From Acidimicrobiia bacterium (GTDB lineage Bacteria > Actinomycetota > Acidimicrobiia > Acidimicrobiales > CATQHL01), in contig VXXM01000079.1 of assembly GCA_009835395.1 (NCBI GenBank), positions 1-64,000 on the forward strand: DNA of 64,000 bases. The letters are read 5' to 3'. Made by a program: the position numbers and the translations under genes. This document shows, piece after piece, positions 58,615 through 64,000 of the stretch. How positions within the stretch are numbered: position 1 is the stretch's first letter; the number at the start of each line of letters is the position of its first letter. Below the pieces are notes generated by a model. The model was not told the DNA's origin, made no database searches, and was given only the letters and a program-made list of their open reading frames with translations.

Positions 58615-59708
58615 GCAGGCTGCGACTGGGGCTGATCGGAGCCGGCGCCTGGAGCGTGGCGTCGCATCTGCCGCGGCTCCAGCTTCACCGGGATCTCGTG
58701 GAGTTCGTGGCCGTCAACCGGCGCGATCCGGAGATGGCAGAGAGCGTGCGCTCGCGCTTCGGGTTCGCCTCGGCGCACACGCACTACGAGGGTGTCCTGA
58801 AGGCGGATCCCGACATCGTCGTGATCGCCAGCCCGGTGCGCTGGCACCACGAGCAGGCCAAGGCCGCGCTGGAGGCCGGAGCGCACGTCCTCGTGGAGAA
58901 GCCGTTCACGCTGCATCCCGACGAGGCCCGCGATCTGGTCGCCACCGCAGCGGCGATGGACCGCCATCTACTGATCGCACTCGGTTGGCACTACAAGGAC
59001 ATCGTGATCAAGGCCAAGGACTTGATGGTGCGGGACGGGGGAGTCGGTGAGATCGAGCACGTCTCGATCGTGATGTCCTCCACGACCCGCGAGGCGCTCG
59101 TGGGCCGGCAGCCCTCGTTCGCGGCCGACCAGACCGCCGGAGAGATCGTCAGCAGCGAGCAGGTCCCCGAGCTGACGCCGCGTCCGGAGACGTTGACCGA
59201 CCCGGCGATCTCCGGCGGCGGCTACGCGCAGGCTCAACTCAGCCATGCACTCGGTTTGGCACTCTGGCTCACAGGGTTGGGCGGCGCCGAGGTGTTCGCC
59301 ATGATGTCGTCACCGCAGGGCACGGCGGTGGAGTTCCATGACAGCCTGTCGGTTCGCTTCACGAGCGGCGCCATCGGCAGCGTCTCGGGCGCCTCGGCCC
59401 ATCTGGCCGTCAACGCCGGCAAGCACTACTTGGTGGTACAGGTCATCGGTTCCGATGGCCAGCTCACGGTTGATCTGCAACGTGAACTGCTGACCCGCTA
59501 CCGCGTCGACCAGGGCGAGGTGACGGTTCCGCTTGCCGCCGATGCCGGGGCGTACGACTGTGCCGGCCCGATCGACGCCCTTGTCGCCCTGGCGCGTGGC
59601 GACACGGTGGCGAACAACTCGCCCGGAGACCTCGGCGTACGGACGGTGGAGATCATCGAAGCCGCCTATCGGAGCGCTCGCAGCGGGCGCGCCGAGTCCG
59701 TGGCGTGA
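58611..59708 (+). CDS. Gfo/Idh/MocA-family oxidoreductase (kinase-linked)
   Basis: This 365-residue NAD(P)-dependent sugar dehydrogenase family protein has LGLIGAGAWSVASHLPRLQLHRD, a Rossmann start at residues 5-20, the catalytic-type VEKP motif in ALEAGAHVLVEKPFTLHP, and a C-terminal alpha/beta domain with GGGYAQAQLSHALGLALWLTGLGG. It probably oxidises or epimerises the sugar processed by the neighbouring kinase and aldolase. Its overlap with the FGGY kinase gene shows the two are translated together. Confidence 0.9.
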   Translation: MSRLRLGLIGAGAWSVASHLPRLQLHRDLVEFVAVNRRDPEMAESVRSRFGFASAHTHYEGVLKADPDIVVIASPVRWHHEQAKAALEAGAHVLVEKPFTLHPDEARDLVATAAAMDRHLLIALGWHYKDIVIKAKDLMVRDGGVGEIEHVSIVMSSTTREALVGRQPSFAADQTAGEIVSSEQVPELTPRPETLTDPAISGGGYAQAQLSHALGLALWLTGLGGAEVFAMMSSPQGTAVEFHDSLSVRFTSGAIGSVSGASAHLAVNAGKHYLVVQVIGSDGQLTVDLQRELLTRYRVDQGEVTVPLAADAGAYDCAGPIDALVALARGDTVANNSPGDLGVRTVEIIEAAYRSARSGRAESVA

Positions 59709-59861
59709 GGACCAACCTCTGAGGCGGCGCTCCGAAGCCCCCAGGCGCCTCCGGCCTGACACCTTCTTGTCACCACGGAGCGCCGACCCGGGCGACGCGA
59801 CTTCTATAGAGTGTGCGGGTCGCCCGAATCGGTCGGGCGCAGAGGATGGGGGGACTATCCG

Positions 59862-60107
59862 ATGGACGCACTGCTCAGCCCGATCTACGGATTGATCAAG
59901 GCTCTGATGACCCTGGTGGCGAGAGTCATCCTTCTCCCGGTCGGAATCCTGCACGCGCTCCCGTTGCCGAGTGTGATCTGGAAGCCGATCGACATGATCA
60001 TCGGCCTTCTGGTGACGATCGTCGAGGTCGTGCCGATGCCGGGGGCACTCAAGGAGCACATGGCCGAACTGCGTGCGGAGTTCGAGGCGGTCACCGGCGG
60101 TGGCTAG
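59862..60107 (+). CDS. Small membrane protein, unknown function
   Basis: This 81-residue protein is mostly hydrophobic: PIYGLIKALMTLVARVILLPVGILHALPLP forms one helix or hairpin, and PIDMIIGLLVTIVEVVPMP a second segment. A charged tail follows (GALKEHMAELRAEFEAVTGGG). I do not recognise a family. The ATG at 59862 has a run of G nearby as a weak SD; the track start at 59811 is less likely. It lies between the dehydrogenase and the sugar-binding lipoprotein, so an accessory transport role is possible but unsupported. Confidence 0.5.
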   Translation: MDALLSPIYGLIKALMTLVARVILLPVGILHALPLPSVIWKPIDMIIGLLVTIVEVVPMPGALKEHMAELRAEFEAVTGGG

Positions 60108-60151
60108 GCGGCGCTAGCGCCGGTCTGTTCGAGTCCCTACAGTTGCCACAC

Positions 60152-60170
60152 CGCCCGGACGAGCCGGGCG
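60152..60170 (+). terminator. Short hairpin before the sugar-binding lipoprotein gene
   Basis: CGCCCGG and CCGGGCG form a 7-bp stem with a 5-nt loop, 22 nt upstream of the lipoprotein start codon. It may end the small membrane-protein transcript or structure the leader of the binding-protein mRNA. The stem is short, so this is tentative. Confidence 0.35.
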
Positions 60171-60192
60171 CCGAATCAATTGGGGGACACTC

Positions 60193-61167
60193 GTGAAGAG
60201 AATCTCAGGCCTTCTGGGCCTCATCCTGGCCGTCGTCCTCGTAGCCGCGGCCTGCGGCGGCGACGACGACGAGAAGACGGTTGGTTTCGCCAACATTCTG
60301 CGGACGGGTTGCGAGTTCTGCAATGACGTGGAGAACGGTGTCACAGCGGAGACGGCCGACGCCGGTTGGGAGTTGTACGCCCTCGACCACGACCTGGACG
60401 CCAACAAGATGCTCGCCAACGCCGACGCCATGATCACCCGCGAGGTGGACGTCTATCTGAACTTCGACGGCGGCATCACGAACTACGAAGCGACGCTGGA
60501 GAAGATGGCCGACGCGGAGATCCCGATGATCTTCATTGACGGCCCGATCCCCGAGCCGGCCGATGACGTGTACTGGTTCGGCGCGCACGGCCAGTCGGCA
60601 GGCCAGCAGATGGGCGAGTATGCCCTCGACTACATCAACAACAATTGGGGTGGCAACGTCGACGGCATCTTCGGTATCTACCAGAGCACCTGGCCCGATG
60701 AGACCAAGGCGCGCATGGTCGTGGCCATGGACGTCATCTCCCAGCAGTTCCCGGAGTGGACGATGGACACGATCACCCTCAACGACGTCGTGCTGGAGGG
60801 CTCGGAGACGCAGGCCGCGGCCGCGGCGTACCTGAACGCCAACCCGGACGCCAAGAACCTGCTGTTCATCGCCACGACCAACGACCTCGCCGGCGTGGCC
60901 GTGGTGGCGGCCATGGAGCAACTCGGTCGCCTCGACGCGGGCGTGGTGCTGTCCAACGGCGGCGCCTCGGACGCCCTGGCGGAGATCCGCGATCCGGACT
61001 CGCCGTTCATCATGTCGATCGGCTACTTCCCGGATCGCTACGGCGAGTTCCTGCGTCCGATCATCGCAACGATTCTCGACGGTGACACGCCCGCCCAGCG
61101 GGTGAACCACGTCACCCACGTCCCCATCGACGCCAGCAACATCGACGAGTGGTACCCCGAGGGCTGA
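60193..61167 (+). CDS. Sugar ABC substrate-binding lipoprotein (ribose-type, family 4)
   Basis: This 324-residue lipoprotein has signal sequence RISGLLGLILAVVLVAAAC with lipidated Cys near 21. A periplasmic-binding type-4 domain follows: KTVGFANILRTGCEFCNDVENGVTAETADAGWELYALDHDLDANKMLANADAMITREVDVYLN and IPMIFIDGPIPEP. The C-terminal lobe has LLFIATTNDLAGVAVVAAMEQLG. Two Cys near residues 38 and 41 could form a disulfide. It starts with GTG. No RbsA-type ATPase or RbsC-type permease is in the window. Confidence 0.88.
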   Translation: MKRISGLLGLILAVVLVAAACGGDDDEKTVGFANILRTGCEFCNDVENGVTAETADAGWELYALDHDLDANKMLANADAMITREVDVYLNFDGGITNYEATLEKMADAEIPMIFIDGPIPEPADDVYWFGAHGQSAGQQMGEYALDYINNNWGGNVDGIFGIYQSTWPDETKARMVVAMDVISQQFPEWTMDTITLNDVVLEGSETQAAAAAYLNANPDAKNLLFIATTNDLAGVAVVAAMEQLGRLDAGVVLSNGGASDALAEIRDPDSPFIMSIGYFPDRYGEFLRPIIATILDGDTPAQRVNHVTHVPIDASNIDEWYPEG

Positions 61168-61189
61168 CCCTCCCCTGAGCAAGTAGGCC

Positions 61190-61229
61190 GGGTGCGTCCG
61201 CGGCAGCGCGCACGCAGGCGGACGCACCC
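61190..61229 (+). terminator. Terminator-like hairpin after sugar-binding protein
   Basis: GGGTGCGTCCGC and GCGGACGCACCC form a perfect 12-bp stem with a 16-nt loop, 22 nt after the stop codon. Because the next genes face the same way, it probably raises the binding-protein transcript over the downstream genes. Confidence 0.6.
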
Positions 61230-61380
61230 AGAGCCTCCCAGCGAGCGCGCGACCCCGCCTCGGTTACTGTCGTCTCGAGACGGCGGGCGGGGCTTCGGGC
61301 ACCCGCCCGAAGGCGACGAGGTTGGTCCGCATGAATGGAACGACGCGGTGACGAGTCCCGGGCAGGCGCGCGGGCCCGCC

Positions 61381-62376
61381 ATGGGACTCATCGTCCGGAT
61401 GTTCACCGCAACAAGCGGTCGGCCGGACGAGAGCAAGCCGGAACACGCCGGGCCGGCTTGGATGAACCCCGTGTCCACCCGGGCCGAGTTCGAGGCCCGC
61501 CTCGACATCGCCACCGAGATCGGGGCGAGGGGCATCGAGGTCACCCAGGCGGGGCAGCCGTCGGGCGTTCGCCATCTGCTCGAGAGCGAGCGCAGCCGGG
61601 CGATGTTCACCGATGCGTTCGCTAGTCGCGGCTTGGAAATCTCCGCCCTCAACTGTGCGGGCATGCCCCTGCATCCGCTTCGAGGGCCCGAGCACCGCCG
61701 GCTCATCGAGGACACGTTCCGGCTCGCAGAACTCCTCGGCGTCGAGAAGATCGTGACGATGTCCGGCACGACCGGCGACGGCGGTGATGCATCCACCGTG
61801 AATTGGGTGTTCTATCCCTGGCCCGACGACAGTGTGGTGCTTCTGGAACGCCAGTGGTCCGAGGGAATCGCGCTGTGGACCGAGCTGGCGGAACTGGCCG
61901 AACGCTGTGGCGTGCGCCGCATCGCCTTCGAGCTGCATCCGATCCATCTCGTCTACAACGTGCCGACGCTGCTGCGCATGCGGGAGGCGGTCGGTCCCGT
62001 CGTCGGCGCCAATGTCGACCCCAGCCACCTGTTCTGGCAGCAGATGGACCCGGTCAGGGTCGTGGAGGCCCTCGGCGAGGCGGTCCATCACGTGCAACTC
62101 AAGGACACCGAGATGGTGCCCGAGCAACTCGCCCTCGCCGGCGTGCTGGACCAGCGGCCCTTCGGTGACCCTTCGGCGCGCGCCTGGCGCTACCGGACGA
62201 TCGGGCGGGCTCACGACGCCGCCTTCTGGGGGGCACTCGTGGACGCGCTCGCGGCGGCCGGCTACGACGACTACGTGAGCATCGAGAACGAGGATCCCTA
62301 CCAGACCTACGAGGAGGGCGTGCGCGAGGCAGGACGCTTCCTGGCTCCGCTGCTGACGGGCGACCCGGAGAATTGA
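61381..62376 (+). CDS. Xylose-isomerase-like TIM-barrel sugar isomerase/epimerase
   Basis: This protein of about 331 residues belongs to the AP-endonuclease-2 / xylose-isomerase-like barrel family. Metal-ligand regions are visible: IAFELHPIHLVYNVPTLLRMREAVG, VGANVDPSHLFWQQMDPVRVVEAL, HHVQLKDTEM, and DYVSIENEDPYQTYEEGV. The ELHP, DPSH, HVQLKD and ENED elements give the usual Glu/His/Asp/Glu metal set. It would isomerise or epimerise a sugar or sugar acid. The start is uncertain: the track ORF begins earlier, and the ATG at 61381 lacks a strong SD. Confidence 0.8.
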   Translation: MGLIVRMFTATSGRPDESKPEHAGPAWMNPVSTRAEFEARLDIATEIGARGIEVTQAGQPSGVRHLLESERSRAMFTDAFASRGLEISALNCAGMPLHPLRGPEHRRLIEDTFRLAELLGVEKIVTMSGTTGDGGDASTVNWVFYPWPDDSVVLLERQWSEGIALWTELAELAERCGVRRIAFELHPIHLVYNVPTLLRMREAVGPVVGANVDPSHLFWQQMDPVRVVEALGEAVHHVQLKDTEMVPEQLALAGVLDQRPFGDPSARAWRYRTIGRAHDAAFWGALVDALAAAGYDDYVSIENEDPYQTYEEGVREAGRFLAPLLTGDPEN

Positions 62377-62383
62377 GACGGCC

Positions 62384-63517
62384 ATGGCCCCGCAGATCGA
62401 CCTGAGTTCGGACATCCCCCCGGTGGATCTGGGCCCCGTCGCGGCCCTGGATCTCGTGCCGCCACCGTTGCGCCAGGAGATCCCCGGCGACCTGCGGATC
62501 GGTCTGGTGGGAGCCGGTCGCATCGTGCACAGCGGCGTCATGCCCGCCTACCGGGCGGCCGGCCTCCAACCCGTTGCCGCCTGCGACCCCGACCCTGTCG
62601 CCGCCACGGCGATCCGTGACACCTGGGGCGTGGCGCAGGTATTCGACGACTACCGGTCGATGATCGACGCCGTCGATCTGGACGTCCTCGACATCAACAT
62701 CCGCTGGGACGTCGGCCTCTCGCCGCTGCGCGTCGAAGTGGTGGCCGAGGCCGCCCGTCGCGGCATCCACGTCATCATCGCCAAGCCCGTCGCCGAGACG
62801 TGGCAGCAGTGCCAGGACATGGTGGGCCACGCCCGCGCCGGCGGTATCACGTTCGGCGTCGACTTCAACACCCGCTACGCCCCGGCCTTCTACGGCTGCC
62901 GCGCCCTCATCCTGGCCGGCTCGTTGGGGCCGCTCATCTCGGCGGGGATCAACTACCACTCGGGGATCGGGCGCCAGCACACCAACGCCTTCGACGCAGT
63001 GCACGACGTGTGCATCCACGCTGTGGACGTGCTCCAGTCGTGGTTCGGCGAGGCGCCCGAGGAGGTGTACGGCAACTGGTCGCGCCGCGTCGACGGTGTT
63101 GGCTCGGTGCTCTCGGGGGTCTTCAGCTTCGCCGGCGGCGCCAACGCCACGCTCCTGTACGACTTCGCCACCCGTCACCGCCGCCGTTTCGAGATGTTCG
63201 CCGTGGGCGAGCGGGCAGGCGTCGACGGGATCCAGGATCAGGAACTTCCCGGGCCGGCCCGGCTGGTGCGTGCCGAGTTGCGGTTCGGGCCGCACGAGCC
63301 ACGGGGCTCGGCACTCGAGTTGCCGCTGCAGTACACGCTGTCGCCGGAGTCGTACCTGGCGACGCGGGCCGATGTGCTGCAGTGCATCGCCACCGGTGGG
63401 GAGCCCTGGGCCAGCGGCACGGACATCCTGCGCAGCATGAGCACGCTGTTCGCGCTCAAGGAATCCATCCGCAGCGGTCGGCCCGTGCGGCCGTCCCTCG
63501 ATCCGGAGGAATCATGA
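62384..63517 (+). CDS. Gfo/Idh/MocA-family oxidoreductase (second copy)
   Basis: This 377-residue dehydrogenase has a 35-residue N-terminal extension before the Rossmann start RIGLVGAGRIVHSGVMPAYRAAGLQPVAACDPDP. The usual E-K-P catalytic motif reads AKP here (VIIAKPVAETW). The C-terminal domain has HSGIGRQHTNAFDAVHDVCIHAVDVLQSWFGEAP, with a His-x3-Asp pair typical of the active site. It starts 8 nt after the isomerase gene, and its stop overlaps the AllA-like start. A sugar-acid pathway fits the neighbours. Confidence 0.88.
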   Translation: MAPQIDLSSDIPPVDLGPVAALDLVPPPLRQEIPGDLRIGLVGAGRIVHSGVMPAYRAAGLQPVAACDPDPVAATAIRDTWGVAQVFDDYRSMIDAVDLDVLDINIRWDVGLSPLRVEVVAEAARRGIHVIIAKPVAETWQQCQDMVGHARAGGITFGVDFNTRYAPAFYGCRALILAGSLGPLISAGINYHSGIGRQHTNAFDAVHDVCIHAVDVLQSWFGEAPEEVYGNWSRRVDGVGSVLSGVFSFAGGANATLLYDFATRHRRRFEMFAVGERAGVDGIQDQELPGPARLVRAELRFGPHEPRGSALELPLQYTLSPESYLATRADVLQCIATGGEPWASGTDILRSMSTLFALKESIRSGRPVRPSLDPEES

Positions 63518-64000
63518 GTACCGATCCCGTCGGTGTCCGCCGCCTGCCGGTGGAACGCCTCGACCGGACCGCTTTCGAGCCGTTCGGCGCCGTCATCGCC
63601 CCCGAGACCGCCGACTCGCCGAATCTCAACAGGGCAGCCAACAACCTGGGCTACCTCTGGGTCCAGAAGGAGCTGGAGTTCCCGGGCAGGGCGTACATGT
63701 GCTCGCTGCGCTACTACTACCGGGGCAACCGCTGCGAATTCGTGCAGAAGCATCCGGCGAGCACCATCACGCTCATCACCCTCGGCATGTATCCGGCCGC
63801 TTTCGTCGTCGTTCCCGACGTCGACGGCCGTCCCGATGTCGACGCGGCCCGTGCATTCCTGCTCACCGGGGGAACGGGCGTGGTGATCAATCGCGGCACC
63901 TGGGTGCGCTACGCCTACCCACTCGGCGCCTACGCGGACTTCGCCTACGTCACCCAGCGGGTCGACCCCGCGACCGCCAACACCACCGACGACGTCGTGC
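63514..64000 (+). CDS. Ureidoglycolate lyase (AllA)-like protein (3' end outside window)
   Basis: The frame is open from an ATG at 63514 (ATGA overlap with the dehydrogenase stop, GGAGGA upstream) to the window end, giving 162 codons. It starts VRRLPVERLDRTAFEPFGAVIAP, as in the AllA cupin family, followed by QKHPASTITLITLGMYPAAFVVVPDVDGRPDVDAARAFLLTGGTGVVINRGTWVRY. The HP-x-S and G-TW positions of AllA are kept, but the His after TW is replaced (TWVRYAYP). No purine genes are nearby, so it probably acts on another oxygenated acid. Confidence 0.8.
   Translation, partial: MSTDPVGVRRLPVERLDRTAFEPFGAVIAPETADSPNLNRAANNLGYLWVQKELEFPGRAYMCSLRYYYRGNRCEFVQKHPASTITLITLGMYPAAFVVVPDVDGRPDVDAARAFLLTGGTGVVINRGTWVRYAYPLGAYADFAYVTQRVDPATANTTDDVV

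Noticed and set aside
59821-59839. CGCCCGA-ATCGG-TCGGGCG hairpin before the small membrane protein gene
   Set aside because: Seven base pairs in very GC-rich sequence is easily found by chance and it lies in a likely leader, not after a gene.
61264-62541. 425-aa minus-strand ORF across the isomerase
   Set aside because: The plus strand carries the TIM-barrel metal motifs; this ORF shows none.
1-64000. tRNA, rRNA, insertion sequences, integrase or attachment sites
   Set aside because: No cloverleaf-like segment, transposase or recombinase motif, or flanking direct repeat was seen while reading through the window; a tRNAscan and ISfinder search would confirm.

Overview
The window is a very GC-rich, densely packed bacterial segment with frequent 1-8 nt gene overlaps. 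A truncated mycofactocin gene set, an F420-type luciferase-like oxidoreductase, an MMPL exporter, ECF sigma factors on apparently leaderless mRNAs, and many SDR, amidohydrolase and ABC-uptake genes point to an actinomycete-type genome. An Acidimicrobiia-like lineage is my best guess, but that is inference. I saw no rRNA, tRNA, CRISPR array, insertion sequence or phage gene. The ORF track omits genes that run off the edges, so the first gene (fused hydantoinase A/B) and the last (AllA-like) were read directly from the sequence.

Layout. 1-4 kb: fused HyuA-HyuB plus an SDR. 4.3-6.4 kb: an orphan beta subunit of a soluble diiron monooxygenase and another SDR. 6.6-13.7 kb: MMPL transporter, small membrane protein, AbrB plus PIN-like pair, SPFH protein, a MetY / CoA-binding / SRPBCC operon. 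13.7-14.4 kb: VapBC. 14.4-18.8 kb: two tandem paralogous ECF sigma / membrane-sensor modules with matching autoregulatory promoters. 19-21.3 kb: diaminopropionate ammonia-lyase and an F420-type oxidoreductase. 21.4-25.3 kb: two paralogous membrane fatty-acid-hydroxylase-type enzymes around a fumarase-superfamily lyase and a solitary ParS/MbcA-like antitoxin. 25.3-29.5 kb: an NAD-binding protein and MftD-MftC-MftB of mycofactocin synthesis. 29.6-32.5 kb: a DUF1156 DNA methylase, followed by a 1.4-kb gene-poor stretch. 33.9-37.7 kb: two small membrane proteins, NUDIX, Ada, a metal-dependent cyclase and a remnant of a second cyclase.

37.9-41.6 kb: a minus-strand operon of RraA-like protein, free-standing lipoyl domain, SDR, and E1 alpha and beta of a 2-oxoacid dehydrogenase. 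41.7-43.4 kb: a Rid protein and a D-serine-dehydratase-like PLP enzyme. 43.4-49.5 kb: a carbohydrate-type ABC importer (binding protein and two permeases, no ATPase) running into an amidohydrolase and an M81 (MlrC-like) hydrolase. Divergent from it, at 49.8-55.8 kb, is a complete Opp/Dpp-type importer. The two lipoproteins at this divergent junction belong to different binding-protein families but carry the same long Ala-rich tether.

55.8-64 kb: SRPBCC protein, then a sugar or sugar-acid catabolic series: class II aldolase, FGGY kinase, two Gfo/Idh/MocA dehydrogenases, a ribose-type binding protein, a xylose-isomerase-like TIM barrel and an AllA-like ureidoglycolate lyase cut by the window end.

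The most novel-looking items are the duplicated sigma/sensor modules and the shared Ala-rich tether. The partial mycofactocin set, the orphan monooxygenase subunit and the E1-plus-lipoyl operon without E2/E3 come next.
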